In this document: in pieces, positions 27,931-38,038 of the stretch
Layout: each line of letters begins with the position of its first letter
Position numbering within the stretch: position 1 is the stretch's first letter
NCBI GenBank assembly: GCA_013360405.1
Contig: JABWBR010000002.1
Span: 62,001-126,000, forward strand
Source: Saprospiraceae bacterium
Lineage (GTDB): Bacteria; Bacteroidota; Bacteroidia; Chitinophagales; Saprospiraceae
DNA: 64,000 bases
Direction of reading: 5' to 3'
The notes under the pieces: generated by a model
Told to the model about the DNA's origin: nothing
What the model saw: the letters and a program-made list of their open reading frames with translations, nothing else
The model's database searches: none
Program-made: the position numbers and the translations under genes

Positions 27931-28230
27931 ATGTCACTCCATCTCAGCGCAGGAAAAATACCGGGGCATTCCGGTACGGATTTTAAACACAAAAAAGCTT
28001 TTACTAAAATAAAAGCCTACCGGACGCTGTTTCCCGAACCCCTGCCTCCAGGTAGATTTGAAGATCTTTCTGCCAAAGAAAGGCAATTACTTCGCAAGCG
28101 TTTTGAAGAGCGATTGGAAGCCGCCGGACAGGCGCGACTGACGCGTATTGTTGTTTTAATAGCAATGCTAGGTTTGGCCGCGTATGCCTATTATTGTATT
28201 TTTATGCCAACGGAAAACCCTACGGCGTGA
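27931..28230 (+). CDS. Small hypothetical protein with one C-terminal membrane segment
   Basis: 99 residues from the ATG at 27931. The N-terminal 70 residues are basic and hydrophilic (FKHKKAFTKIKAYRTLFPEP, KERQLLRKRFEERLEAAGQ), followed by one hydrophobic span (IVVLIAMLGLAAYAYYCIFM) and a short tail. This looks like a tail-anchored inner-membrane protein. It stands alone between the VapBC remnant and a convergent cytochrome gene. No family recognised. Confidence 0.6.
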   Translation: MSLHLSAGKIPGHSGTDFKHKKAFTKIKAYRTLFPEPLPPGRFEDLSAKERQLLRKRFEERLEAAGQARLTRIVVLIAMLGLAAYAYYCIFMPTENPTA

Positions 28231-28350
28231 ACGCCATTAGTCAGTTTGTACTTGATATTTTAACGCAAAGTGCGCAAAGGTTTCGCTAAGTTCACTATAA
28301 ATATACACTTAAAATTGCGCCCTTGCGCCATGCATCGCGTCTGCACATAC

Positions 28351-28391
28351 CGGATCACTCCCTCTCTCCGTCACTCCCTCTCTCCCTCTCA
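28351..28391. repeat. CACTCCCTCTCTCC word array at the cytochrome 3' end
   Basis: CACTCCCTCTCTCC occurs twice in tandem with partial copies. The TGA stop of the minus-strand cytochrome gene (28389-28391) lies in the last word. Confidence 0.8.
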
Positions 28392-30311
28392 ATACGCCAC
28401 CACCTTCCTCACTACCTTCCCGCGATTCGTATCTATCTGCAGCAAAAACACCCCTTTGCCCGGCAGTCGCAGGGTATTTACCGGAGTCGGGTAGTGAGCG
28501 AGCCTACGGCCATCGGCACTGAAGACAGTCACAGCGCGCAACTGGGCGCCCTGCACATCAATGGAGCAGATGCCGTTGCTGGTCGGGTTGGGGGTAATGT
28601 TTATGCGGATATCGGCAGCATTATCGCGCACGGCTACGGTGCCGTCTACAAAGTAGTCTTCTACGGCTGTGCTGCCCACCATCACCGGCGACTTGTCGGC
28701 GCTGTTGAACATGGCGCGGAAGGTCTCGATCTCGGGCGTACTGGCATCGAATAACTCGGCCATCCAGCGGGGCGGCAGCGACTGGTAGTACACGGCAGCA
28801 TATGCTGAGATGTTGCCCTGATAACCTTCGATGCCGATGCGGTAGTGCACCACGTCGGCGCCGCTGCCTTCTACGCCGTTTTTGCGGTTGAAGTCGGGGT
28901 CGTCGAGGGCAAGGCCTTCTATGCGGGTGGTGTCGTATACCGGGTGCGAGGCGCTGAAACCCTCCGGCGGCAGGCGGTTGTCTTTAATAGTACTATTGGC
29001 CCTTTCGAGTATGGAGGTAAACTGCCCGTTGACATCGGCGGGCACGATCTCGTAGATCTGCGCCTGGTCGGGGCGGTTGATGAGCTGGTAATGCGGCTCC
29101 ACGCCGCTGTCATGGCCTTCTACTTCGAAATCGGGGCGCAGGCGACCCGACTGGAACAGGGTGTCGCCGGCTTCATTGACTACCGTAAACGCCACGAAAG
29201 CCCGCCGACTGGGATATCCCGAGGGGAATTTATGGCCTGCTTTGTTGACCAGTTTCAATGCAAAGGTGACGGAGTCGGCGGTTTCTTCTTCGACTTCCAT
29301 GCTGATCTGCAGGGTTTTCTCCTGCAACATCGACAGCGTGGAGGCAATGGTGGCGTCAAAATGCTCGGCGTCGGCGTTGATGCCCAGGGTCTGGCGGTGC
29401 TCTTTCATGAGCTTGAGCATCATGGTGTTGGCGCCCACCAGTTCGTGCAGGCCATAAGGCGTGCGGGGATCGAGGAACAAGTAATTGGCAGAGATGATCA
29501 CCGGGTCATCGATGCGGGGCATGTGGCAGCCCTGACAGCTTACCCCCAGCTCGGGGTACGATGAGTTGAGCCATTCGTGGTAGGTGGCCTGCTCTACAAA
29601 CGAAGCGTCGAGCGAATTGCCCTCGTAGTCAAACGGATGGGTCACCAGCGTATGGCAAGGCGCGCAAATGCCGGCGTCGTTGATATGGTCGCGGTAGAGG
29701 GGTTTGAAACCTACAAATTCTTCCATAGGCGCGCCAAAAGGCCCGGGATAGGGGCCGAAGACTACGCGGGTAGTATCGAAATAGATCTCACCGGAGAAAG
29801 TAGTCCCCAGGTTTTGGTCGCTGATCTTGTGGCAAGTCGAGCAGGTTACGCCGTCGATGCCGATAGAGTCCTGCAGCATATCTTCGATGGTATAGGGGCC
29901 GAGACCGCGCAAGAAAGCCGTATAGTGGCCGTTGGGGGCGTGGCAGGTCACGCATTTATCCTGGATTGCCGTGCTATGCTGGGGGTAGAGCAGTATTTCG
30001 TGGCTTACTTTCGCGCGCCAGAAGGGGTCTTTGGCGCTATTGGCCATCATCGTAGCGCGCCAGTCGTCGTACATATTCACGTCGTTGCCGGCCAAGTCTA
30101 TCATCGCGTAGCCGTTGGGGTCGAGGCCGTGGCAGCCTTTGCAGGCCGCTGAGGTAGGGAAGATCACGGTGGAGTCGATGGGCAGCAGGTTGGTATTGAA
30201 AGCTGCGATTTCTTCTTTTGTGTGAAATCGCTTGGGGCCCGATTCGGGCCAACTGCCGGCGATGTAGATCGTACCTAATATGAGTGCGCCGAAGAAGAGG
30301 TGTTTGGACAT
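28389..30311 (-). CDS. Exported pentaheme cytochrome c with T9SS sorting domain
   Basis: 640 residues from the ATG at 30309-30311, which starts a signal-anchor-like segment (SKHLFFGALILGTIYIAGSW). Five CxxCH heme-attachment motifs are visible: CKGCH, CVTCH, CSTCH, CAPCH and CQGCH, all in the first 250 residues, resembling cytochrome c554-like multiheme folds. Residues 300-540 are a beta-rich region (VNKAGHKFPSGYPSRRAFVA). The last 75 residues (ITPNPTSNGICSIDVQGAQL ... GKGVFLLQID) are a type A T9SS domain. The protein should therefore be a surface or secreted electron-transfer protein. The partner reductase is not in the window. Confidence 0.88.
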   Translation of the reverse strand: MSKHLFFGALILGTIYIAGSWPESGPKRFHTKEEIAAFNTNLLPIDSTVIFPTSAACKGCHGLDPNGYAMIDLAGNDVNMYDDWRATMMANSAKDPFWRAKVSHEILLYPQHSTAIQDKCVTCHAPNGHYTAFLRGLGPYTIEDMLQDSIGIDGVTCSTCHKISDQNLGTTFSGEIYFDTTRVVFGPYPGPFGAPMEEFVGFKPLYRDHINDAGICAPCHTLVTHPFDYEGNSLDASFVEQATYHEWLNSSYPELGVSCQGCHMPRIDDPVIISANYLFLDPRTPYGLHELVGANTMMLKLMKEHRQTLGINADAEHFDATIASTLSMLQEKTLQISMEVEEETADSVTFALKLVNKAGHKFPSGYPSRRAFVAFTVVNEAGDTLFQSGRLRPDFEVEGHDSGVEPHYQLINRPDQAQIYEIVPADVNGQFTSILERANSTIKDNRLPPEGFSASHPVYDTTRIEGLALDDPDFNRKNGVEGSGADVVHYRIGIEGYQGNISAYAAVYYQSLPPRWMAELFDASTPEIETFRAMFNSADKSPVMVGSTAVEDYFVDGTVAVRDNAADIRINITPNPTSNGICSIDVQGAQLRAVTVFSADGRRLAHYPTPVNTLRLPGKGVFLLQIDTNRGKVVRKVVAY

Positions 30312-30442
30312 GGTTGCCTTGTTTTCAAGGTGTAAAAATTGCAAATTCCAGCCAGAAAGGGTGATTCCTGCCGATTATTTTGTGGGTAAAGTCGGGGAGA
30401 TTGCGGAGTGGTTTTTTTGGGATTAGGTTGTATTTTAAAAAT

Positions 30443-30484
30443 AGTTTTACTAAATTTGATTTTAATATTAAAAATAGTAAAACT
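30443..30484 (+). promoter_or_regulatory. Promoter with overlapping 10-bp inverted repeat (candidate operator)
   Basis: AGTTTTACTA (30443-30452) and its exact complement TAGTAAAACT (30475-30484) flank a perfect -7 box TAAATTTG (30451-30458). The ATG of the DUF4143 ATPase gene follows at 30493. A symmetric protein bound here would cover the promoter. Confidence 0.6.
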
Positions 30485-30492
30485 TTTTTTTC

Positions 30493-31677
30493 ATGTTCTA
30501 TCCAAGAGATATACTCCCCGCCCTTGAATCTCATTTAGCAAATAAGCAGGTTACGGTGCTGACCGGCATGCGTCGTACAGGTAAAACTACTTTGCTGAAA
30601 CACCTCATGGAGAAATCCGGCATCCGGCAAAGGGCTTTTTTTGATTTGGAGCGGATTGACTATCGGGAGTTATTTTCAGAAAAAAACTACGAAACGATCG
30701 TCCACGCGCTCAACCAACGAGGGCTTGATCTTTCGGAAAAAACGCTGATCGGTATAGATGAAATACAGCTCGCCCCAAACCTGCCCAGCGTCGTCAAATA
30801 CTTATACGACCATTACGGCATCAAATTTATTTTAACAGGATCGAGTTCTTATTATCTAAAAAACCGCTTCGAAGAGTCATTGGCGGGCAGGAAAAAAATC
30901 TTTGAAATTTACCCCTTGAGTTTAGGAGAAATGTTAACCTTCCAGGGGGTAGCTTATTCGACCATGGAAGAAGAATTTAAGCCGTTGCCGTTTATTCCAT
31001 CCGAATACGAACGCCTCAAACCCTACTACAATGATTTCATCGATTTTGGTGGATTTCCGGAAGTTGTCCTGATGAAAAAAAAAGAAGATAAACGCGATAT
31101 GATAGCGGACATTTTGAGCTCTTATATCAATAATGACGTGGCCGTCCTTACTGATTTTAGCAAAAGTGAAGAGGTTTACCAACTCATCAAGTTACTCGCA
31201 ATAAGAGTTGGCGCCAGGATGGATATCTCAAAAATTTGCAGTGTTACAGGTATGTCCCGCAGGACAGTGGAAAATTATTTGAGTTTATTGGAGCAGTCCT
31301 ATCTTATCCAGACTATTCCCGTCATATCAAAAAGTCCCGACCGCGAAATTGTCAAGGCCCGCAAGTTGTATTTTTTAGATAACGGCATCGCGTCAATGTC
31401 AGCAGAATTGAACAGTGGATCAAAATTTGAAAATGCCGTATTTAACCAGTTGAGGCGTTTCGGCGACCTCGCTTATTATTCCCTAAAAACAGGCAATGAA
31501 ATTGATTTTATTTTAAATAAAAAAATGGCTATTGAAGTAAAAGAAACTGCTACGGAAGCGCATCTGAAAAACACGATTAACCTGGCCCGAAAAATTGGCG
31601 TTGAACAAAGCTACGTCATAGGGAGGTACCCCCACCAGGTATTTGAGGGGTTTGTTTGGGGTGGGGTTATTAGGTAG
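30493..31677 (+). CDS. AAA-family ATPase with C-terminal DUF4143 domain
   Basis: 394 residues. Walker A GMRRTGKTTLL is at residues about 26-36, Walker B LIGIDEIQLAP near 90, and a sensor-1-like ILTGSSSYYL near 116 in the AAA_14 domain. A helical linker and a winged-helix-like SKICSVTGMSRRTVENYLSL (about residue 250) are followed by a PD-(D/E)xK-like DUF4143 domain (FENAVFNQLRR, NEIDFILNKKMAIEVKET) that carries the E-D-ExK-type residues. These proteins are common, often multi-copy, in Bacteroidota; their biology is poorly known. The promoter carries an inverted repeat that may be an autoregulatory operator. Confidence 0.9.
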   Translation: MFYPRDILPALESHLANKQVTVLTGMRRTGKTTLLKHLMEKSGIRQRAFFDLERIDYRELFSEKNYETIVHALNQRGLDLSEKTLIGIDEIQLAPNLPSVVKYLYDHYGIKFILTGSSSYYLKNRFEESLAGRKKIFEIYPLSLGEMLTFQGVAYSTMEEEFKPLPFIPSEYERLKPYYNDFIDFGGFPEVVLMKKKEDKRDMIADILSSYINNDVAVLTDFSKSEEVYQLIKLLAIRVGARMDISKICSVTGMSRRTVENYLSLLEQSYLIQTIPVISKSPDREIVKARKLYFLDNGIASMSAELNSGSKFENAVFNQLRRFGDLAYYSLKTGNEIDFILNKKMAIEVKETATEAHLKNTINLARKIGVEQSYVIGRYPHQVFEGFVWGGVIR

Positions 31678-31703
31678 TTAATGGATCGCGCATTCACAGA
31701 GCG

Positions 31704-31866
31704 ATGTCACCTCGTTCGCAAAGTCGCAAAGTCGCACAGTCACACAGTCCCAAAGTCGCCATCCCGGCTCCGCTCACATGGAGGCTCGTTTCGACTCCGC
31801 TCAACGACCGGGCCAGGATCGTAAAGTCGTAAAGGTCTCTCCCTCTCTCCCTCCCACACTCTCACC
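31704..31866. repeat. AAAGTCGCA and CTCCCTCTCTCC word arrays
   Basis: Copies of AAAGTCGCA / ACAGTCACAC (31718-31760) and a CTCTCCCTCTCTCCCTCCC tract (31835-31866) separate the convergent ATPase and hydantoinase genes. The stop codon of the hydantoinase gene (minus strand, 31862-31864) lies in the second tract. Confidence 0.75.
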
Positions 31867-34800
31867 CTCCCCAACCGCCACCTCCCGGCGTCTCGATCAC
31901 CACGCAATCCCCAGCCTCCAGGCTGCGGCTATCGGCGCCATCCAGGGGGATGATGCGGCCGTCTTTGGCGATCAGAAATTGTCGGCCCGGCTTGCCGTCG
32001 CTGCCGCCGGCCATGCCGTAGGGGGCCACGTGGCGGTGTTGACTGAGTAGCGTCATTTCTATGGCTTCCAGGAATTCAAATGCCCGGATGATACCGTCGC
32101 CGCCGGGCCATTGGCCGGCGCCGCCGGAGCCGCGCCGGATGGCAAAGCGGAGCAGCCGCGCCGGGTATCGCCATTCGAGGTCTTCGGGGTCGGTAATGCG
32201 GGTGTTGGTCATGTGTTGGTGGACGGCACTGCGCCCTACAAAACCGGAACCCGCCCCCGCGCCGCCGCCAATGGTTTCGTAATAACCGAAACGGCTGTTG
32301 CCAAAGAGGAAGTTGTTCATGGTGCCCTGGCTGCAGGCGGCGAGTTGCAGGGCTTTGAGCAGGGTGTCTACCAGGCGCTGGCTGACTTCGGTATTGCCGC
32401 CTACCACTGCAGGACAACGATTGGGGTCGTCTACAAAATGGGGATGAAGGAAGCTGTCGTCGGGCAACACCACCTGTACCTGCCGCATTAATCCTTCGTT
32501 GAGCGGGATGTCTTTTTGACACAATAGCCGCAACACATAGATAACGGCGCTGTACACGATGGCTATATTGGCATTGAGGTTGCGGGGATGCACGGGCGAA
32601 GACCCCGAAAAATCGATCTCCACTTCTTTTTCCCCGATATGGATGGCCACTTTGATCACCGAGCCGTCGTCGAGTTTTTCTTCGGCATTTACGATGCACC
32701 CTCGCCAGTCCGCCAGGGCTTCGTCGAGGGCGGCGGCGGCATGGTCTTGCAGGGCGTTCATGTAGTAGCGTACCTGATCAAGACCGTGGTCTGCCACGAG
32801 CTTGCGCAGCGCGTCGGCGCCGGCGCGCAAGGAGGCCAGGGCGGCGTTGAGGTCGGCGAGGTTGTCGCTGAGGGACCGGGTGGGATAGGGCGCTTCGCGC
32901 AACTGCTTTTCGATCATGTCCCACTGCACTTCGCCGGCTTTGACCAGGTACATGGGAGGAAAAACGACGCCTTCTTCGACCAGACAGGCAGCGTCGGGGG
33001 GCATCGAACCGGGCCTTTTCCCGCCGATTTCGGCGTGGTGCGCCCGGTTGATGGCATAGCCGATCAAGTCGCCCTCGTCGGTGTAGACGGCGCAGAGCAA
33101 GGTGATGTCGGGCAAATGCGAGCCACCGTATTTGGGGTGGTTGGTGATTACTACGTCGCCAGGGCTCAGGTCGATGGCTTCGCGTACCAGCCGCGCACAA
33201 ATGCCCAGACTGCCCAGGTGCACCGGAATATGGGGAGCGTTGACCAGCAGTCGCGCATCGGCATCGAGCAGCGCACAGGAGAAGTCGAGGCGCTCTTTGA
33301 TGTTGACGGAAAAAGCGGTGCGCTGTAATTGGGCGCCCATTTCTTCAGCAATGGCGGTGAAACGCGAGGTAAACAGCTCCAGCGCGATGGCTTCGCGCTG
33401 CGGATTCGACAATGCCGGCGCCGGCGCTACCCGCCGCAGCACGGCGTTGCGGCCTGCTTCCAGGGTGAGCTGCCAGCCCGGTTCGATAAAAGCGGTGGCA
33501 AAAGGGTTGAGCAGGATGGCCGGCCCGTCGAGGGCGGCGCCGTCGGGCAGCGATTCCCAGTGCCAGACGGGGTAAGCCGCCGATGCAGGCTGTGTAAACG
33601 CTTGCCTGGCGGGGGTGTCCAGCTTGCGGAGTTCACTATCCAGGGCGGCAATGACTTTTACACTTTCTACTTCTACCGGCAGGTGGCCTGGGTAATAGCC
33701 GAAAAGCCGCCGGTATTGCTGTTCGAATTGGCCCCGCCAGTCTTCGTCGAAATTGGCCTCCAGGGCAAAATGCTGTCCTTTGAAGCGCAGGAAGATCAGT
33801 CGGGTGAAAGTACAGGTTTCGGATTGCAAGAGCCCTCCCGCTTCGCGGCATAGTGCGTCGAATATAGTTGGGAGTTCCGGCAGGCATTCCGTGAGCGACG
33901 ATAGCACTTGCCTGCTTGCAAAGCGCTCCACGCGGGCCTTGCCGATGCCAAAGGCGCTGAGCAGTCCGCTGTCGTAGGGCAGCAAGATCGTATTCATTTG
34001 CAGCAGATCGGCAATGCGGCAGGCGTGTAATCCGCCGGCGCCGCCAAAGGCCAGCAGAGCGTAGTCGGGCGGATTAAATCCCCTGGTGATAGAAATATGG
34101 CGTATGGCATCGGCCATTTTTTCGTTGGCGATATCTTCGAAGCCACGCAGTAATTCATCCGCTGAGTAGTGTTCGCCGCTGCACCGAAAGATTTGGTCAG
34201 ACACGTCGTGCAGAGCGCGGCGGGCGTCGGCTATGTTGATGGGGATACCCATGGCCGCCGGGTCGAGTTTGCCCAGCAGCAGATTGACGTCGGTGATGGT
34301 GAGGGGGCCGCCGGCGCCGTAGCAGGCCGGCCCTGGGTAGGCGCCGGCGCTTTGGGGGCCCACGCACAGCCGTTGCCCATCGAATGTGCAGATAGAACCG
34401 CCGCCGGCGGCTACCGTTTCGATAGCCAGCGAGGGGCTCAGCAGCGAAAATTGCTCGATAACGGTAGTAAAGCGATAGTCGTAGCGACCGTCGTAACGGG
34501 CGGTGTCAGTGCTGGTGCCGCCCATGTCGAGGGTGAGTACGCGTTCGAAGCCCATCTGCCTGGCTATCTGCGCGGCGCCGACTACCCCGCCGGCGGGGCC
34601 GCTGAGCAGGCTGTCTTTGGCGCAAAATGCGGTGGCGCTCACCAGTCCGCCGGCGCTGGTCATCACCAGCAGCGAAGCATCATGCAGTTGGCGGCTGATG
34701 CCCCGCAGATAATTTTGTAAAATAGGATCCAGGTAAGCATTGACCATGGCCGTCTGTGCGCGAGGCAGCAGGCCGATGCCGGGCGACAGGCGGTGCGACA

Positions 34801-35566
34801 GTGAGATATGGGTTATGCCGGCCTCTTCCAGGACGCGCGCCATAGTCAGTTCGTGAGCGGGATAGCGGTAGGCGTGTAAAAAAGCCACTGCTACCGAGCG
34901 GCAGGTTAGTTGCCCGGTAACGCGTTGTAATTCCTGGGAAGTCAGGGGTATTAATAGTTCACCGTCGGCGCCCAGGCGTTCCTCCACCTCAATCACTTGA
35001 TCGAAAAGCAGGGCGGGCGCCGGGATATCGAGTTGGAACAAATGCGGTCGTTGCTGGTTGCCGATGGCGGGTAGATCGCCAAATCCTTTGGTGATGAGCA
35101 GGGCCACGCCGGTTCCTTTTTTTTCCAAAAGAGCGTTGGTTCCTTTTGTAGTGCCGATGCGCATATCGAGCGGGGGGAAAGCTGCATCAAGAGGGGTGGC
35201 GGTGAGCAGTCGAGCGGCGAGTACGGGAGCTTCTTCGCCGGCGCTGATCTCGAAATCGCTCGAGGGAGGCAGAGCCAAATCGCGGTCGAGCTCCAGTATA
35301 CCCGTCGCCGGGTCGGCTGACAGCACGTTAGCCGTGATGCCGGCGTCGGCCAGCGCATAAAACGAATAGCCTTTAAAAATAGACGCTGATATTCCCCAGC
35401 GTTGCTGCATGCGGTAGCGGCCGGGGGCGAGGCGTTCAAGTAAACGCCCACGGAGGCAGCCGCGGCTGAGCACTTTCACGCGTTGAGATAAGCCATTGGG
35501 TGTCAATGCCACGGCGTCGGTAAACGTGCCGCCGGTGTCTATCCAGATTTGCCAGCGCGTTGACAT
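31862..35566 (-). CDS. Fused hydantoinase/5-oxoprolinase (HyuA-HyuB)
   Basis: 1234 residues from the ATG at 35564-35566, the length of eukaryotic-type 5-oxoprolinases with both halves on one chain. The N-terminal HyuA half starts with the ASKHA nucleotide-binding motif [15 protein letters not shown] and carries [17 protein letters not shown] and [18 protein letters not shown]. The HyuB half begins near residue 725 ([20 protein letters not shown]) and includes [20 protein letters not shown] and the Gly-rich end TPGGGGWGG. The family opens 5-oxoproline or hydantoin rings using ATP. Which substrate is used here is not determinable. It is transcribed alone and its TGA lies in a repeat word. Confidence 0.92.
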   Translation of the reverse strand: MSTRWQIWIDTGGTFTDAVALTPNGLSQRVKVLSRGCLRGRLLERLAPGRYRMQQRWGISASIFKGYSFYALADAGITANVLSADPATGILELDRDLALPPSSDFEISAGEEAPVLAARLLTATPLDAAFPPLDMRIGTTKGTNALLEKKGTGVALLITKGFGDLPAIGNQQRPHLFQLDIPAPALLFDQVIEVEERLGADGELLIPLTSQELQRVTGQLTCRSVAVAFLHAYRYPAHELTMARVLEEAGITHISLSHRLSPGIGLLPRAQTAMVNAYLDPILQNYLRGISRQLHDASLLVMTSAGGLVSATAFCAKDSLLSGPAGGVVGAAQIARQMGFERVLTLDMGGTSTDTARYDGRYDYRFTTVIEQFSLLSPSLAIETVAAGGGSICTFDGQRLCVGPQSAGAYPGPACYGAGGPLTITDVNLLLGKLDPAAMGIPINIADARRALHDVSDQIFRCSGEHYSADELLRGFEDIANEKMADAIRHISITRGFNPPDYALLAFGGAGGLHACRIADLLQMNTILLPYDSGLLSAFGIGKARVERFASRQVLSSLTECLPELPTIFDALCREAGGLLQSETCTFTRLIFLRFKGQHFALEANFDEDWRGQFEQQYRRLFGYYPGHLPVEVESVKVIAALDSELRKLDTPARQAFTQPASAAYPVWHWESLPDGAALDGPAILLNPFATAFIEPGWQLTLEAGRNAVLRRVAPAPALSNPQREAIALELFTSRFTAIAEEMGAQLQRTAFSVNIKERLDFSCALLDADARLLVNAPHIPVHLGSLGICARLVREAIDLSPGDVVITNHPKYGGSHLPDITLLCAVYTDEGDLIGYAINRAHHAEIGGKRPGSMPPDAACLVEEGVVFPPMYLVKAGEVQWDMIEKQLREAPYPTRSLSDNLADLNAALASLRAGADALRKLVADHGLDQVRYYMNALQDHAAAALDEALADWRGCIVNAEEKLDDGSVIKVAIHIGEKEVEIDFSGSSPVHPRNLNANIAIVYSAVIYVLRLLCQKDIPLNEGLMRQVQVVLPDDSFLHPHFVDDPNRCPAVVGGNTEVSQRLVDTLLKALQLAACSQGTMNNFLFGNSRFGYYETIGGGAGAGSGFVGRSAVHQHMTNTRITDPEDLEWRYPARLLRFAIRRGSGGAGQWPGGDGIIRAFEFLEAIEMTLLSQHRHVAPYGMAGGSDGKPGRQFLIAKDGRIIPLDGADSRSLEAGDCVVIETPGGGGWGG

Positions 35567-35622
35567 GAAGTAGTAATTGTACAGCCAAAATAGCATAAAT
35601 GCGGAAATACCCCGGGGCTTTG

Positions 35623-35630
35623 TATATTTG
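35623..35630 (+). promoter_or_regulatory. Bacteroidetes-type -7 box upstream of the TPR gene
   Basis: TATATTTG matches the TAnnTTTG consensus. If used, transcription would start near 35637 and cross the 140-bp palindromic element before the TPR gene at 35819. Confidence 0.45.
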
Positions 35631-35650
35631 TTTTCCCTAAGGAATGTGGT

Positions 35651-35790
35651 GTAAATAAGTTACCTGAATTCGGCGAGGCTATTTTTTCATCAAGTAAGGC
35701 GCGAGAGGGGAGCTTAGCCTAAGCTAAGTGACCGACGAAGCAACGCAGCATGATGGAAAAAGAGTCCGCCCAAGCAGGTAAGTTATTTAC
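35651..35790. repeat. 140-bp palindromic element with 16-bp perfect terminal inverted repeats
   Basis: GTAAATAAGTTACCTG (35651-35666) is exactly complementary to CAGGTAAGTTATTTAC (35775-35790). The interior is also imperfectly palindromic (GGCGAGGCTATTTTTTCATC against the complement of the right side, GGCGGACTCTTTTTCCATCA) around a central CTTAG-CTAAG core near 35715-35730. The whole unit could fold into one long hairpin. It resembles a MITE or a REP-type element sitting in the 5' leader of the TPR gene. Confidence 0.8.
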
Positions 35791-35818
35791 GACACGTTCC
35801 TCAATAAAAAAAATACTC

Positions 35819-36694
35819 ATGGGGCAAGCGCTACCTCCCAAATTGCAGGTTTTGATAGACAACGCCGCCGCCTATGAAGCGGCCGGCGACGCCTATAATG
35901 CCGTTAAATTGCTCAAAAGAGCAGCGCAATTGGCGCCCGACAGGCCGGAGACCTACTTTCGCCTGGGCTATATCTACAAATGCCGCCAGGAGTGGAAACC
36001 CGCATTGTATTACAACAAAAAAACTATCTCCCTCGATCCTTCCAACCGCGAAGCCTGGTGGAATGTGGGGCTTAGCGCTACGGCACTCAAGATGTGGCGA
36101 ACCGCCCACTATGTGTGGAACAAATTTGACGCAGCCCCCGCACCAAACATGCCGGTGAGCGCGCGCTGCGGTTACGGCGGTCAATTCGAATTATTGTGGG
36201 TCGTGCCTCTCGACCCCGCCAGGGGAGTTATCAAAAGCATTCCCCACCCGGCTGCGGACCGCCGGTATGGCGACATCATCTTATTTGACGGACAAATCAT
36301 CGGGTTCAACATCGTGCAACGCCGCAAAGTGGCCGTGTATGAAGAACGGGGGCTTTTCAAGCGCTCGGCGTACCAGACATTTTCGTGTTATTTGCCCGGC
36401 GCAGAAGAAAAAGACCTGCTCATATTAGAGCGCATTTGCGAAGATGCGGGGCTTGGGTTTGAAGTATGGTCGAATGCCACCCGGGTGATGGCGCCCACCC
36501 ATTCCGGGGTACTACCCGAATATTATTCCACGTTGGGGTTGGGTTCACCCCAACCCGGAGAAATGAGTTCACCCCAACCCGCCGGTTTGTGGGTTGCTAT
36601 TGCGGCAAAAAGCGAAGACGAAGCCCAAAAAGTGCTGGATACCTGGCAAATAATCAGTCTGAAATCCCATTCACACTGGCGCCGCCACAATTGA
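35819..36694 (+). CDS. TPR-containing protein
   Basis: 291 residues from the ATG at 35819; an earlier ATG at 35750 lies inside the palindromic element and is less likely. Residues about 10-105 hold TPR units (AAYEAAGDAYNAVKLLKRAA, PETYFRLGYIYKCRQEWKPA, NREAWWNVGLSATALKMWRT). The second half (residues 110-291) is a globular part with GQFELLWVVPLDPARGVIKS and KDLLILERICEDAGLGFEVW that I do not recognise. The final 60 residues contain a near-duplicate 20-nt unit (GGTTCACCCCAACCCG twice, 36542-36581). The gene ends 5 nt before the following membrane-protein ATG, so the two form an operon. Confidence 0.75.
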   Translation: MGQALPPKLQVLIDNAAAYEAAGDAYNAVKLLKRAAQLAPDRPETYFRLGYIYKCRQEWKPALYYNKKTISLDPSNREAWWNVGLSATALKMWRTAHYVWNKFDAAPAPNMPVSARCGYGGQFELLWVVPLDPARGVIKSIPHPAADRRYGDIILFDGQIIGFNIVQRRKVAVYEERGLFKRSAYQTFSCYLPGAEEKDLLILERICEDAGLGFEVWSNATRVMAPTHSGVLPEYYSTLGLGSPQPGEMSSPQPAGLWVAIAAKSEDEAQKVLDTWQIISLKSHSHWRRHN

Positions 36695-36699
36695 CAGCC

Positions 36700-38037
36700 A
36701 TGGAAAACGAAAAAAAATCGATAGCGGGTTGGCTGGATCGCTTGCAGCGCGAAAGCTGGAATCTGGAACTACTTGTCTCCGGCGGGTCGATATTTTTATT
36801 GTTGCAGGTGTGCCAGGCTATACAAAATTTCTCTGCCGACCTCACGCAGGCGTACTACTTTGCGCCTCCCTTTTCCACCATCGTCCACAATTTTATCTCC
36901 ATAGTCTATATGGCTGCTTCGCTGCTGGTTTTCAACCTGGCGATTCACATCTTATTGCGGGGATTTTGGATAGGCGCCATCGGCTTGCGTTCGGTACAGC
37001 AGGGAGTGCATTTTCCGAGCTTAAAATACACTGCATTTTTTGCCCGGCAACTAACGCGTCGCGTACCCACGCTCGACAGGCTAATCGTGAGGCTTGACGC
37101 GCTTTGCAGCGTGATCTTCGCCTTCAGTTTTTTGATCATTTTCATGTTGTTTTCGCTGTTTTTGGGCGCTGTTTTTGTAGCATCCATGAGCTATTTATTT
37201 GCCTGGATAAGCAGCTTGATGGGGTATCAAACGGTGGTTTTGCCTTTGCTTATCCTGCTGTATATCGTGATTGCGGGCAGTGTCATCTACGCATTTGACA
37301 CGCTCAGCCTGGGTTTGGTCAAAAAAATACCCTGGGTGAGCCGCCTCTATTACCCCTGGTATGTATTCATGGGGTACGTCACTGCTGCTTTTTTATACCG
37401 CAGCATATACTACGCGCTGGTCAGTCGATTGTCGCCGGTATGGGGGCGCGTTTTTTTGACTTCATACATACTCGTCGTTTTTTTGTTGCCCTTTTTTAAA
37501 TACGAACAAGCGGTATTTTTTCCCGACTATCTTACTTCTGCGCATTTCAAACCTTCTTATTACGACAATTTGCGGCCTTCCGATACGCGAATTGCGCTGG
37601 CCAGTATTCCCAGCCAAATAGTGAGAGAGCGCCACCTGCCCTTGTTTATTCGCTACGATGTGCGCTACAATGCCGCCATCCGGCAGTGGTGTTCGGGTTA
37701 CGAGCCCAGCAAGCGGGAGGGTATCATCTCGGGTATTCAGCTATTTAACGGCATTCGTTTTGACACGCCCAAAACAGTGGAGAAAGACCCCCAGTTATTG
37801 TTAGGCTGCCTGTCCTCTTTTTACAACGTATACATCGACGGCAAGCGGCAGGAAAAGCTGGAATTCTGGTATTATACCCATCCCAAAAACGGGGAAAAAG
37901 GCATCTATACCATGCTCGACCTGAAAGAGTGGCAGGCGGGGCGGCATACCATATCTATCAAACGCCGCAGTATTAATGAGACGCCGGGTGTGAAAGAGGA
38001 GCAGTATGCGACGATTCCGTTTTGGTATGACCGGTAG
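36700..38037 (+). CDS. Polytopic membrane protein of unknown function
   Basis: 445 residues from the ATG at 36700, 5 nt after the TPR gene; frames open further upstream merely shadow that gene. The N-terminal 270 residues have about six hydrophobic segments (LLVSGGSIFLLLQVCQAIQ, AASLLVFNLAIHILLRGFW, VIFAFSFLIIFMLFSLFLGA, VVLPLLILLYIVIAGSVIYA, VFLTSYILVVFLLPFF). The last 150 residues are soluble and presumably outside, ending in a beta-rich region (FYNVYIDGKRQEKLEFWYYT). No family recognised. Its TPR neighbour suggests a joint function. Confidence 0.75.
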   Translation: MENEKKSIAGWLDRLQRESWNLELLVSGGSIFLLLQVCQAIQNFSADLTQAYYFAPPFSTIVHNFISIVYMAASLLVFNLAIHILLRGFWIGAIGLRSVQQGVHFPSLKYTAFFARQLTRRVPTLDRLIVRLDALCSVIFAFSFLIIFMLFSLFLGAVFVASMSYLFAWISSLMGYQTVVLPLLILLYIVIAGSVIYAFDTLSLGLVKKIPWVSRLYYPWYVFMGYVTAAFLYRSIYYALVSRLSPVWGRVFLTSYILVVFLLPFFKYEQAVFFPDYLTSAHFKPSYYDNLRPSDTRIALASIPSQIVRERHLPLFIRYDVRYNAAIRQWCSGYEPSKREGIISGIQLFNGIRFDTPKTVEKDPQLLLGCLSSFYNVYIDGKRQEKLEFWYYTHPKNGEKGIYTMLDLKEWQAGRHTISIKRRSINETPGVKEEQYATIPFWYDR

Positions 38038-38038
38038 A

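Noticed and set aside
36542-36581. GGTTCACCCCAACCCG doublet inside the TPR gene taken as a word array
   Set aside because: It lies inside a reading frame and preserves it; there are only two copies. It may be an internal duplication but is not comparable with the intergenic arrays.
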